From the NCBI GenBank assembly GCA_013214705.1, contig JABSRZ010000003.1, forward strand, positions 248,001 to 312,000: a stretch of DNA of 64,000 nt, read 5' to 3'. The translations under genes were made by a program, and so were the position numbers. The notes below the pieces were generated by a model, which did not search any database, had not been told where the DNA came from, and saw only the letters and a list, made by a program, of their open reading frames with translations. This DNA is from Hyphomicrobiales bacterium. GTDB taxonomy: Bacteria; Pseudomonadota; Alphaproteobacteria; Rhizobiales; OSC116. Below are positions 26,748-35,058 of the stretch, in pieces; the first letter of the stretch is position 1; each line of letters starts with the position of its first letter.

Positions 26748-27404
26748 TTATAGTTTAGAAACCAATAATGCTACAATTTGATTGGCACGAGCGCGAATGC
26801 TATCGGGCGTTTGGGCATTTTGAGACAATTCTAAAAATGTATCACTCGAAAGTTTAAAATCGCCGGCTCTGAAGGCACTTAAACCAATTTGTTCACGCGC
26901 TTGAAAGCGGAAAGCGTTTTCAACCACATTTATAGTTTCGACATGTTTAATGACGTCTTGCAGGCTGGCGGTATCGACCAATAAATAACCTGCCAAAACA
27001 GTTGCGATGTCGCGATTGTTTTGCGACAGCGAAGTGTTTGCGGCCACAAGATCGTATAATATAACCGCTCGGGCGGTACTATTATTTGCCGCCAAAGCGC
27101 TGGCCTTGGACATTTGGCTTAAATAAATATAACCGGTATGGCCAGAATCTTGAACAGCTTTAAACTCAGTTTGGCCTTTATCTGATGCATTGCCCTCGGC
27201 ATTTAACGCGCTGACATATTCGATATAAGCGTTGCTGGCGTTAACCGCTTTTGACAATTGATAGCTTTCAAAGGCTTTGCTGCCGCCAACTATGGCAACC
27301 ACCAATACGCATAAAGCGATGACCCATGGGCCATATTTTTTCCAAAGTTTTTCCATGTTTTCACGGCGTAGATCGTCGTTTACTTCTTCAAATACATCAC
27401 TCAT
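26748..27404 (-). CDS. YfgM-like tetratricopeptide membrane protein
   Basis: The product has a charged N-terminus (E-V-N-D-D-L-R-R-E-N), a membrane helix at about residues 26-45 (starting W-K-K-Y-G-P-W), and a soluble TPR-like helical domain. This is the TPR_21/YfgM layout, an inner-membrane protein associated with the SecYEG translocon and periplasmic chaperones in E. coli. The L-R-R-E-N-x-x-K-L-W-K-K-Y-G motif is characteristic. AAGGAG precedes the ATG at 27404. It is one short gap upstream of der. Confidence 0.85.
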   Translation of the reverse strand: MSDVFEEVNDDLRRENMEKLWKKYGPWVIALCVLVVAIVGGSKAFESYQLSKAVNASNAYIEYVSALNAEGNASDKGQTEFKAVQDSGHTGYIYLSQMSKASALAANNSTARAVILYDLVAANTSLSQNNRDIATVLAGYLLVDTASLQDVIKHVETINVVENAFRFQAREQIGLSAFRAGDFKLSSDTFLELSQNAQTPDSIRARANQIVALLVSKL

Positions 27405-27503
27405 GGATATACTCCTTTGTTTCTAATTACCTGCAAAATAGCCTGTTTTTAAGGGCTTGGCAATCTTGCTATTTATTTACAATGTTTAGGCTTAATTTCG
27501 GGG

Positions 27504-29051
27504 TTATTCCCACTCAATCGTGCCGGGTGGTTTTGAGGTTATATCATAGGTGACGCGGTTGATGCCGTTCACCTCGTTAATGATGCGGGTGGCGGTTTTG
27601 CCCAAAAATTCATGCTCGAACGGATAATAATCGGCGGTCATGCCATCGGTCGATGTGACAGCGCGCAACGCACAGACATAATCGTATGTACGGCTATCGC
27701 CCATCACGCCAACGGTGCGCACGGGTAACAAGACTGCAAAAGCTTGCCATATAGTGTCGTAAAGGCCAGCTTTGCGAATTTCATCGAGATAGATTTTATC
27801 GGCTTTGCGTAAAATTTCTAACCGTGCGGTGGTAATCTCGCCGGGCATGCGAATGGCAAGGCCTGGGCCAGGAAATGGGTGGCGACCGACAAATTGATGA
27901 CTCAGGCCAAGTTCACGGCCAAGGTCGCGCACTTCATCTTTGAACAATTCGCGCAATGGTTCGACCAGTTGCATATTCATCCGTGCGGGCAAACCGCCGA
28001 CATTATGATGGCTTTTAATGGTGACGCTGGGGCCGCCGGTAAAGCTCACGCTTTCAATAACATCTGGGTAGAGCGTGCCTTGTGCCAGGAATTCTGCGCC
28101 GCCAATTTTTTTGGCTTCCGCGTCAAATACATCGATGAAGGTCGCGCCAATAATTTTACGCTTCTGCTCAGGGTCTGATATGCCTTTTAGCTTACCTAAA
28201 AATAATTCTGCTGCGTTAACATGGGTAAGGGCTAGGTTGTAATTGTCGCGAAACATTGAGACCACTTCGGCCGCTTCGTTATGGCGCAACATGCCGGTAT
28301 CGACAAATACGCATTGCAGCTGATCGCCAATGGCTTCGTGCAACAGCATGGCCACCACTGAGCTATCGACACCACCTGAAAGGGCGCAAATAACTTTTTT
28401 ATCGCCAACTTGGGCGCGGATGTTTTTGATGGCTTCGGTTTTATAATGTGCCATTGTCCAACCGCCCGTGCAGCCGGCAATGTCGATAATAAAGTTGCGA
28501 ATAAGCTTAGCGCCACAAGCTGTGTGCACAACTTCGGGGTGGAATTGCACGCCATAATAATTGCGGCTTTCATCGGCTACGGCGGCGTACGGTGCGTTTG
28601 GCGAAGTGGCGATGATTTCAAAACCACTGGGTAGTTTGGAAACCCTGTCGCCATGGCTCATCCACACTATTTGGGTATCGCCTTGGTCAATCACGCCATC
28701 AAACAGGCGGTTAGATTTGGTAACGGTTAAGTCGGCACGGCCATATTCATGCTCATCGGATTTTTCGACAGCGCCGCCTAGTTGGGCGCACATGGTTTGT
28801 TGGCCATAACAAATGCCCAGCACAGGAACGCCCATTTCGAACACTTTTTGCGGCGCGCGGGCTGAGCCCTCGTCGGCCACCGATTGTGGGCCACCTGATA
28901 GGATGATGGCTTTAATGCCGGTCATTTCATCCAAGGCGGTTTCGGCCAAATGAAACGGTACAATTTCGGAATATACGCCAGCTTCGCGCACCCGGCGGGC
29001 GATGAGCTGAGTCACTTGGCTGCCGAAATCTATAATGAGGATTTTTTGCAT
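27504..29051 (-). CDS. guaA: GMP synthase (glutamine-hydrolysing) GuaA
   Basis: GuaA aminates XMP to GMP. The glutamine amidotransferase triad is C81 (GICYGQQ), H171 and E173 (FHPEVVH); the ATP pyrophosphatase P-loop SGGVDSS is at 225-231, followed by the C-terminal dimerisation domain ending K-P-P-G-T-I-E-W-E. Length is 515 residues. AAAGGAATAAA precedes the ATG. In many alphaproteobacteria an RsmB-like gene lies next to guaA; here it is 6 kb away at 35.0 kb, with azoreductase and reductase genes between. Confidence 0.97.
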   Translation of the reverse strand: MQKILIIDFGSQVTQLIARRVREAGVYSEIVPFHLAETALDEMTGIKAIILSGGPQSVADEGSARAPQKVFEMGVPVLGICYGQQTMCAQLGGAVEKSDEHEYGRADLTVTKSNRLFDGVIDQGDTQIVWMSHGDRVSKLPSGFEIIATSPNAPYAAVADESRNYYGVQFHPEVVHTACGAKLIRNFIIDIAGCTGGWTMAHYKTEAIKNIRAQVGDKKVICALSGGVDSSVVAMLLHEAIGDQLQCVFVDTGMLRHNEAAEVVSMFRDNYNLALTHVNAAELFLGKLKGISDPEQKRKIIGATFIDVFDAEAKKIGGAEFLAQGTLYPDVIESVSFTGGPSVTIKSHHNVGGLPARMNMQLVEPLRELFKDEVRDLGRELGLSHQFVGRHPFPGPGLAIRMPGEITTARLEILRKADKIYLDEIRKAGLYDTIWQAFAVLLPVRTVGVMGDSRTYDYVCALRAVTSTDGMTADYYPFEHEFLGKTATRIINEVNGINRVTYDITSKPPGTIEWE

Positions 29052-29182
29052 TTTATTCCTTTAAACGCTTTTCGCAATGCCGATTAAAACACCCTGTTTT
29101 AAACCTAGTTGCGATGTGGGTCTAACATGCAGTTCTCTTAGCCTATGAGAGCATTTGGGTAAAGCAAAATATAGCATTAGGT

Positions 29183-29767
29183 TTATAATTTTAGCTCGGC
29201 GATTTGGGTTTGCGCTTTATCTAAGTTTTTTTGCCTATCATAGGCCAAATTATCGGCATAAATATAGGTTTGATCGACAATGCCGAGGCCATTTAGAAAC
29301 AAGCGGGTGAGTTTTTTTAGCAAATAATCGGCACTTGTATGCGCCACGCCGCCGGTGGTGGTGATGATATAGGCTTTTTTGCCATTCAAAAGCCCTTTGA
29401 TGCCGGTGGCGTGGGTTTTAAAGGTTTGACCTTCGCGCATGACCAAATCTTGCCAAATTTTAAGACTAGCGGGTATGTTGAAATTATACATTGGCAGGGT
29501 GAGGATGAGGGCATCGCAATTTTTTAACTCTTGCACCAGAATATCTGACATTTTGAGTTTTAAAACTTGGCTTGGTGAGCGGTCATGTGACGGCAAATAA
29601 GCGGCTTGTAAAAATTCATCATCTAGAATATGCAAGTCATTATTTAAATCGCGTTGGCAAATATTGGCCACGCCCGATTGTTGAAATTTATCGACCAGTT
29701 GCGCGCCTAATGCTCGGCTGTCTGAACCTTGCTGGCGCGCGCTTGAATTTACCCATAAAATATTCAT
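29183..29767 (-). CDS. FMN-dependent NADH azoreductase-like flavoprotein (paralog 1)
   Basis: The 194-residue flavodoxin-like protein belongs to the AzoR/NAD(P)H dehydrogenase family, reducing quinones or azo compounds through FMN. It shows the N-terminal phosphate loop (V-N-S-S-A-R-Q-Q-G-S-D-S-R), the P-M-Y-N-F-N-I-P motif typical of AzoR, and T-T-G-G-V. It is a diverged paralog of the next gene. Its ribosome site AGGAG is part of the hairpin at 29774-29799, so expression is probably limited by that structure. The physiological substrate is unknown. Confidence 0.85.
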   Translation of the reverse strand: MNILWVNSSARQQGSDSRALGAQLVDKFQQSGVANICQRDLNNDLHILDDEFLQAAYLPSHDRSPSQVLKLKMSDILVQELKNCDALILTLPMYNFNIPASLKIWQDLVMREGQTFKTHATGIKGLLNGKKAYIITTTGGVAHTSADYLLKKLTRLFLNGLGIVDQTYIYADNLAYDRQKNLDKAQTQIAELKL

Positions 29768-29773
29768 AAAAAA

Positions 29774-29799
29774 GCTCCTAAACCAACATATTTAGGAGC
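29774..29799 (-). terminator. Hairpin with T-run that includes the ribosome site of the next gene
   Basis: On the minus strand GCTCCTAAA pairs with TTTAGGAGC (9 bp, 8-base loop) and is followed by TTTTTT and then the ATG of the downstream azoreductase gene. It has terminator form for the upstream paralog, yet its 3' arm holds AGGAG, the only ribosome site for the downstream gene, so it can also hide that site. Confidence 0.8.
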
Positions 29800-29821
29800 A
29801 TTAACATTGTCAATTCATGAA

Positions 29822-30400
29822 TTATGCAGCTAAATTTTCTATTTCGCTAAACGCGGTTGCAAGTTTAACCTCCGGATCGACCGCCAAGCCGTCTGCACCA
29901 ATAATGGTTTGGTCGGTCAGGCCTAAAAAACCAAAGTAGGATTTTAGTGAGGGCGATACATAGTCCATTTCTGAGCCGATGGGCACGCCGCCGGTGGTGA
30001 GCGCAAAATATATTTTCTTGCCTTCTATAAGCCCTTTTGGCCCGGTTTCGGTATAGACAAATGTTTCGCCCACACGCGCCACCAAGTCTTGATATAATTT
30101 TAAACTGCCGGGGATGTTGAAATTATACATTGGCACGCCAATGACGATAACATCATGTTCGAACAATTCTTTTACCAATTCATCAGATTGAGCGAGCAGT
30201 ATATTTTGGGCATCATTTCTATCATCTTTAGGCGTGTAGAAGGCCGCAATATGCGCCTCGCTAATGACTGACAGGTTGCTGGTTGCTAAATCTCGATAAG
30301 TTACATCGCCTCCCAATTTTGCCACAATGGCGGCGGAAAGTTTGCGCGAATTAGAACTGGTGGTGTTTGAACTTGAGTCAATGTGTAGAATTTTAGTCAT
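29822..30400 (-). CDS. azoR: FMN-dependent NADH azoreductase AzoR (paralog 2)
   Basis: The product is a standard AzoR: phosphate-binding loop H-I-D-S-S-S-N-T-T-S-S-N-S-R near the N-terminus, F-Y-T-P-K-D-D-R, the P-M-Y-N-F-N-I-P-G-S-L-K active-site segment, and T-T-G-G-V-P. I start it at the ATG at 30400 with AAGGA seven bases upstream; an extension to 30427 lacks a site. AzoR reduces quinones and azo or thiol-stressing compounds. Together with pirin and the divergent LysR regulator it forms a likely electrophile or quinone response locus. Confidence 0.88.
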   Translation of the reverse strand: MTKILHIDSSSNTTSSNSRKLSAAIVAKLGGDVTYRDLATSNLSVISEAHIAAFYTPKDDRNDAQNILLAQSDELVKELFEHDVIVIGVPMYNFNIPGSLKLYQDLVARVGETFVYTETGPKGLIEGKKIYFALTTGGVPIGSEMDYVSPSLKSYFGFLGLTDQTIIGADGLAVDPEVKLATAFSEIENLAA

Positions 30401-30477
30401 GGGATTTCCTTCGGTGAAATGATTCACTTTTCGATTAAGATTGAGTTATTGGTTGGGTTAAATTTTAGCTTGTATGA

Positions 30478-31185
30478 TTAGCCACGTGGCGGCACATCAA
30501 GTATCAGAATTTCGGCATCGCTAAGCGCTTTCACACTGATTGATGATTGTTTGGTTATCTCTGCACCATCTCCTTTGGTTAGTTTTTTGCCTTCTATTTC
30601 GACCTCGCCTTCGGAGATTAAAATATAGGCTTGGTGTTTGATTTTATTGGTAACAATGGTGGATTTGTTGATTTTACCGCCATATATGGCCGCGTCTTGA
30701 TGGATGAATAACACCCCATGGCGTTGGTCGGCATTGCGGCCAGAAACCAAAACTGGCAATTCACCTGTCACCGGTTCACTCGGGAATTTTTCTTGATCCC
30801 ACCTTGGTTTCACGCCTTTTTCATTGGGCATTATCCAGATTTGATAGAGCGATACCTGTTCATCTGTATTGTTATATTCGGAATGATATACGCCCGTACC
30901 GGCACTCATAACCTGCACATCACCAGCTTTGGTGACGCCTTTATTGCCCATATTGTCCTTATGGCTTATCGCGCCGCTCCGGACATAGGTGATGATTTCC
31001 ATATTTTGGTGCGGGTGGGTGTCAAAACCCATATGCGGGCTTATGAGGTCATCATTAATCACCCTTAATTGGCCAAAATTCATATTGTCGCGGCTGAAAT
31101 AATCGGCGAAACTAAAATGAAAATTTGATTTTAACCAACCATGGTCGCCTTTGCCAAGTTGATTTAATTTGCGAATGTTTATCAT
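30478..31185 (-). CDS. Pirin family protein (YhhW-like)
   Basis: The 235-residue bicupin has the metal-binding motif F-D-T-H-P-H-Q-N-M-E-I, with further ligands S-G-x-I-S-H and the E at Y-H-S-E-Y-N, as in YhhW-type pirins with quercetinase activity. No membrane segment. It lies upstream of azoR on the same strand and is divergent from a LysR regulator across 105 bases. Pirin-azoR-LysR grouping is common in Proteobacteria and suggests shared induction by aromatic or quinone-like compounds; the native substrate is unknown. Confidence 0.88.
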   Translation of the reverse strand: MINIRKLNQLGKGDHGWLKSNFHFSFADYFSRDNMNFGQLRVINDDLISPHMGFDTHPHQNMEIITYVRSGAISHKDNMGNKGVTKAGDVQVMSAGTGVYHSEYNNTDEQVSLYQIWIMPNEKGVKPRWDQEKFPSEPVTGELPVLVSGRNADQRHGVLFIHQDAAIYGGKINKSTIVTNKIKHQAYILISEGEVEIEGKKLTKGDGAEITKQSSISVKALSDAEILILDVPPRG

Positions 31186-31290
31186 TATTTTGCTTTCGTT
31201 TACTGATTCTGAATATAATATCTATTTTTAATTTGATAATATGGTATTTTGGAATTACATTAAGTCCATAAAGTTGACAATAGGTGGATT

Positions 31291-32232
31291 ATGGATAATT
31301 TTTCTAGAATTGAGATATTTCTTTCGGTTGCTGATGCGGGCAGCTTTACGGCGGCGGGTAAAAAATTAAATATGACCGGCTCGGGCATAAGCAAACAAAT
31401 TCAAAACCTTGAAGACCGTTTGAAATCTAAGCTTTTTTACCGCACAACACGCAAGGTGACTCTAACAGAAGCCGGCGAGTTATACTATAAGCGGGCAAAT
31501 AATGCGATCTCCAACATTAGAGAGGTGGAAAGTGAATTAATTGATTTGCAAGCCACACCCACTGGCGCGTTAAAAGTAAATTTGCCATTATCGTTTGGGA
31601 TAAGCCATTTGGCGGCCGACATTGCCAAATTTGCCGCGACCTACCCAGATATAAAACTTGACCTTAGCTTTAGCGACAGCCGTGTAGATGTGGTTGCCGG
31701 TGGTTTTGACGTGGTGGTGCGCATTGGGGCAGCACCTGACAGTGTGTTTAAAGCCCGCAAGCTGGTCAGTTGCCCGATAATTGTTTGCGCCAGCCAAGAT
31801 TATTTAGATAAGCACGGCACGCCCGACAACCCACAAGATTTGGCCGACCATCAGATGATTATATATACCGGCAAAGACAACCAAAATAATTGGACCTACC
31901 AGAATGAAGATAGAAGCATCGGCCATGTTAATTTTTCGTCTATTTTGAAATCGGACAATGGCGAGATGAATAACCAAGCCACCTTGCAGGGCATTGGCAT
32001 AGCCATTCAGCCGTTGTTTATTGTCATAGACCAATTGAAATCTGGCGCTTTGCAATGGATTTTGCAAGATTATCATTCCTACCCGGTTTGGGATATTTAT
32101 GCGTTATACCCCGCCGACCGGTTTTTAACCCGCAAGGCACGGTTGTTTATTGATATGCTGGTAGAGGCATGCAAAAAAATGGAAATTGGCGATGAATGTC
32201 GGGGTAAAACCGAATGTAGAGAGCGGATATGA
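31291..32232 (+). CDS. LysR family transcriptional regulator
   Basis: The 313-residue protein has the N-terminal winged helix-turn-helix (residues 1-60: F-S-R-I-E-I-F-L, A-G-S-F-T-A-A-G-K-K-L, S-G-I-S-K-Q-I) and the LysR substrate-binding domain from about residue 90. AGGTGG precedes the ATG. Divergent placement relative to pirin-azoR implies it controls those genes and itself from the 105-base gap, as is usual for LysR proteins. The 3' end overlaps the next gene by four bases (ATGA). The effector cannot be predicted. Confidence 0.9.
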   Translation: MDNFSRIEIFLSVADAGSFTAAGKKLNMTGSGISKQIQNLEDRLKSKLFYRTTRKVTLTEAGELYYKRANNAISNIREVESELIDLQATPTGALKVNLPLSFGISHLAADIAKFAATYPDIKLDLSFSDSRVDVVAGGFDVVVRIGAAPDSVFKARKLVSCPIIVCASQDYLDKHGTPDNPQDLADHQMIIYTGKDNQNNWTYQNEDRSIGHVNFSSILKSDNGEMNNQATLQGIGIAIQPLFIVIDQLKSGALQWILQDYHSYPVWDIYALYPADRFLTRKARLFIDMLVEACKKMEIGDECRGKTECRERI

Positions 32233-32723
32233 GTGCCGAATTTAGAAAGTTATGTGCAGCAGATTTGGCTGAATTTAAGGCCTTGAGGCTATACGCCCTG
32301 GCCACCAGCCCCGAAAGTTTTGGTAGCAATTATGCGCGGGAGGCCGCCTATAGTGATGATAAATTTGTTCATTTGATGCAGGCGGACGAGGCTCGATTTA
32401 TTTTGGGCGGGTTTAAGCAAGGCAATTTGGTGGCGATGATGGGCATTATGAAATTAGACCAAATTAGCGCCCAGATTTGGGGAGTTTTTGCCCGGCCCGA
32501 AATAAGAGGCCAAGGTATTGCCAAGTCATTATTGAAGCGAATCATCGCAACGGCACATGAAAATAGCAAAACCAAATATATTAGGCTTGGTGTGACGCCG
32601 CGAAGCCCTGCTGCGATTGGCCTTTATGAAAAAATGGGCTTTGAACGATATGAAGTTGAAGCCGGAAATGATACGGATTGTGGCGCAATTGAATGCGAAA
32701 TATTGATGAAAATTAGCCTCTGA
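32229..32723 (+). CDS. GNAT family N-acetyltransferase
   Basis: The 164-residue protein shows the GNAT fold: a central W-G-V-F-A-R-P-E-I-R-G-Q-G-I-A-K-S-L-L acetyl-CoA loop (R/Q-x-x-G-x-A pattern) and a C-terminal A-I-G-L-Y-E-K-M-G-F-E-R-Y. The substrate is unknown; small-molecule or protein amines are both possible. The start overlaps the LysR stop, so they are co-translated. Confidence 0.87.
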   Translation: MSAEFRKLCAADLAEFKALRLYALATSPESFGSNYAREAAYSDDKFVHLMQADEARFILGGFKQGNLVAMMGIMKLDQISAQIWGVFARPEIRGQGIAKSLLKRIIATAHENSKTKYIRLGVTPRSPAAIGLYEKMGFERYEVEAGNDTDCGAIECEILMKISL

Positions 32724-32735
32724 TTTTGGTGCCTC

Positions 32736-32780
32736 TTGACAATTGACCGATGGTCATTATATATAACTGACCAACAGTCA
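32736..32780 (+). promoter_or_regulatory. Promoter with twin palindromic operators for the reductase-TetR operon
   Basis: A consensus TTGACA (32736-32741) and TATATA (32758-32763 or 32760-32765) form the promoter. Two 13-base imperfect palindromes lie around the -10: TGACCGATGGTCA (32744-32756, perfect arms) and TGACCAACAGTCA (32768-32780), with centres 24 bases apart. A TetR gene is second in the downstream operon, so these are good candidates for its own operators. Confidence 0.68.
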
Positions 32781-32803
32781 TTAACATATAGTGGGAAATT
32801 AAA

Positions 32804-33814
32804 ATGGATAAAATTGTGGTAACGGGCGCGAATGGCCATGTCGGCATTACGATTGTAAAACAACTTGTGGAAGCCGGATACCAAGTGCGCGCCACGGTGC
32901 GAAATAAAAATGACGAGTTTAAAACCAAACGATTAAGCGCATTGGGTGTGGAAATAGTTGAAGCTGACCTGTTAGATAGCGCATCACTGGCCAAGGCATT
33001 TGCCGGTTGTGATGGGCTGTTTCAGGTTGCGGCTGGATATAAATTAGCCAGCAAAGACCCTGAACGCGACATAATACGCCCGGCTATTGAAGGTGCGGAA
33101 AACACCCTGCGGGCGGCCAAGCAAGCGGGCATCAAAAAAGTGATCTTCACCTCTAGCGTTGCGGCTATCGGCACAACCACAGGCGACAAACCGCTCGATG
33201 AGACTGCATGGAATGATGGTGCAAAAGAGACCTATACAATTTCAAAAAACCGGGCGGAACGTTTGGCGTGGAAGTTGGCAGATGAACTGGATTTAAATTT
33301 AGTGACCATTTTGCCATGTGCAATTATTGGCCCAAATTTTATGACCCATACACCCTCTACATTTTTGTTTCAGAAAATTGCGGATGGAAAATTGCCAATT
33401 ATACCACCGATCGAACTGTCGTTTGTTGATGTGAGAGATGTGGCAGCGGCGCATATACTTGCCTATGAAAATGCAGATGCCAAAGGCCGTTACATTGTGA
33501 GCCAAGGCAATTATTCATTTGCCGATATCATTGCTAAAATTGGCAAATTTGCGCCAAAATTAAAGTTGCCATCAGTGCATGCGCCACGTTTTATCATCCC
33601 CATATTGCCGTTATTTGATTGGCTAGAACATAAATTTACCGGGTCTATGCGGGTGATGACACGCGGGATTTTGAAGGAATATATGGGCGATGAGAAACAG
33701 CTGCTCAGCGCGCAAAAAGCCATGAATGAATTGGGCTGGAAACCCAGAGCCGTTGAGATCACGCTGGCCGACACGTTAGAGTGGATACAAAATAACCCCG
33801 TGAAGAATGGATAA
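32804..33814 (+). CDS. NAD-dependent epimerase/dihydroflavonol-reductase-like aldehyde reductase
   Basis: The extended short-chain dehydrogenase has the cofactor motif T-G-A-N-G-H-V-G at residues 6-13, then R-A-T-V-R-N, the F-T-S-S-V-A-A-I-G strand and a catalytic Y-x-x-x-K in E-T-Y-T-I-S-K. It is of the class annotated as dihydroflavonol-4-reductase or aldehyde reductase in bacteria; bacterial members mostly reduce aldehydes or ketones. The real substrate is unknown. It is the first gene of an operon with a TetR repressor and its promoter carries twin palindromes. Confidence 0.85.
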   Translation: MDKIVVTGANGHVGITIVKQLVEAGYQVRATVRNKNDEFKTKRLSALGVEIVEADLLDSASLAKAFAGCDGLFQVAAGYKLASKDPERDIIRPAIEGAENTLRAAKQAGIKKVIFTSSVAAIGTTTGDKPLDETAWNDGAKETYTISKNRAERLAWKLADELDLNLVTILPCAIIGPNFMTHTPSTFLFQKIADGKLPIIPPIELSFVDVRDVAAAHILAYENADAKGRYIVSQGNYSFADIIAKIGKFAPKLKLPSVHAPRFIIPILPLFDWLEHKFTGSMRVMTRGILKEYMGDEKQLLSAQKAMNELGWKPRAVEITLADTLEWIQNNPVKNG

Positions 33815-33817
33815 ATA

Positions 33818-34459
33818 GTGGTTGGAAAACGCGCTTATTCGGATGTTGAAAAACAAGCCAAACGCCAAAAAATTATTGATGCGGCGGAATCACTCCTCGT
33901 TAAGGGGGTTTTTCCGCTGCCATCGGTAAACCAAATAATTGCCAAAGCTGGCGTGGCAAAAGGCACTGTATATCTGTATTTTGGCAGCAAAGAAGAGATT
34001 TATCTGGCTTTGTTGGCGCAATATTTCGAGGTGTTTAACCAGGAGTTTATGCAGGTGATAATAGCTTCGGACAAAAATAATTTGATTGACAATTTTGCGG
34101 CTATATTTATCGGATTTGCAAAAAATACGCCCAAAGCGGTTTATTTGGCGTCTATAGTGCCGCTCATTTTGGAAAATAATGTAGCTGATGATTATTTGCT
34201 CGGCTTTAAAAAATCATTATTTGGGGTTTCAAAATCTATCAGCCAAGCCATGGCCAAAGTGGCAAATGGCCATGATAAGGCAGAGTTTTTGGTGCGGTTT
34301 TTACTGAGCTATAACCAATTTTTGGCGCTGTGGCAGCATTGCAACCCGCCTGAAAAAGTAGAAAATTTGATGAAACAAAACGGATTGTCTGAGTTAGTCT
34401 ATGATTTTGACCAACAATTTGGCGCCCAAATGCAACGCACATGGGCTGATTTAATATAG
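33818..34459 (+). CDS. TetR/AcrR family regulator
   Basis: The N-terminal TetR helix-turn-helix is clear (Q-K-I-I-D-A-A-E-S-L-L, then V-N-Q-I-I-A-K-A-G-V-A-K-G-T-V-Y-L-Y-F-G-S-K-E-E). The ligand domain has no informative motif. The start is a GTG three bases after the reductase stop, so the gene is co-translated and probably represses its own operon through the palindromes at 32744-32780. The protein is 213 residues. Confidence 0.88.
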   Translation: MVGKRAYSDVEKQAKRQKIIDAAESLLVKGVFPLPSVNQIIAKAGVAKGTVYLYFGSKEEIYLALLAQYFEVFNQEFMQVIIASDKNNLIDNFAAIFIGFAKNTPKAVYLASIVPLILENNVADDYLLGFKKSLFGVSKSISQAMAKVANGHDKAEFLVRFLLSYNQFLALWQHCNPPEKVENLMKQNGLSELVYDFDQQFGAQMQRTWADLI

Positions 34460-34524
34460 GTTTTTTTAGATTATACAAATTTTGCCAATGGGTTATAGTT
34501 AGTGAAATTATAAGAGGTGAATAT

Positions 34525-35058
34525 ATGGCGGTTAAATCCACAAAAAATCAATATGGGTCGGCTGTAGTGATTTTTCACTGGCTAACGGCCTTGCTTATTT
34601 TAAGCCTGATACCGCTGGGCATATTTATGCATGAACAAACAAATGTGGCCATTAAGGCAGGGTTATTTAAGGCACATATCGCCATCGGCTTGACCGTTTT
34701 TATAGTGACGATAGCGAGACTTATTTGGAAACATAAAGACAGTAAAGTGGCTGACTTGACCAAAACGCCAAAAATTCAGCGTTTAATGAGCAAAAGTATC
34801 CGGCATTTGTCAATTACAGTGTTGTTGCTTATACCTATATCTGGCTTGACCTATATCATCAGCAGCGGATTGGCGGCGCAACTGATTTTTGCCGAAAGCA
34901 TAAATTGGCCAAGCCCGGGAGATTATGCCACCGCCACAGCGCATTGGGTATTAGCCATTTTGTTGGTTGCGCTGCTCATTTTGCATATAGCAGAGGCTGT
35001 CTACCACCAGTTTTTTATAAAAGACGCTATTTTTGAGCGCATTTGGTTTAAGAAATAG
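34525..35058 (+). CDS. Cytochrome b561 family protein
   Basis: This 177-residue membrane protein has four hydrophobic helices at about residues 14-33, 46-66, 88-108 and 137-158. Helix-borne histidines in V-I-F-H-W-L-T, K-A-H-I-A-I-G, H-W-V-L-A and L-H-I-A-E-A-V-Y-H would ligate two b hemes. Family members pass electrons from quinol to oxidants or superoxide. GAGGTGAATAT precedes the ATG. It converges on the RsmB-type gene with an 11-base overlap. Confidence 0.9.
   Translation: MAVKSTKNQYGSAVVIFHWLTALLILSLIPLGIFMHEQTNVAIKAGLFKAHIAIGLTVFIVTIARLIWKHKDSKVADLTKTPKIQRLMSKSIRHLSITVLLLIPISGLTYIISSGLAAQLIFAESINWPSPGDYATATAHWVLAILLVALLILHIAEAVYHQFFIKDAIFERIWFKK

Noticed and set aside
29052-29182. Region between guaA and the azoreductase as a small RNA gene
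   Set aside because: Only a weak stem around CTCT/GAGAG is visible, with no promoter and terminator pair.
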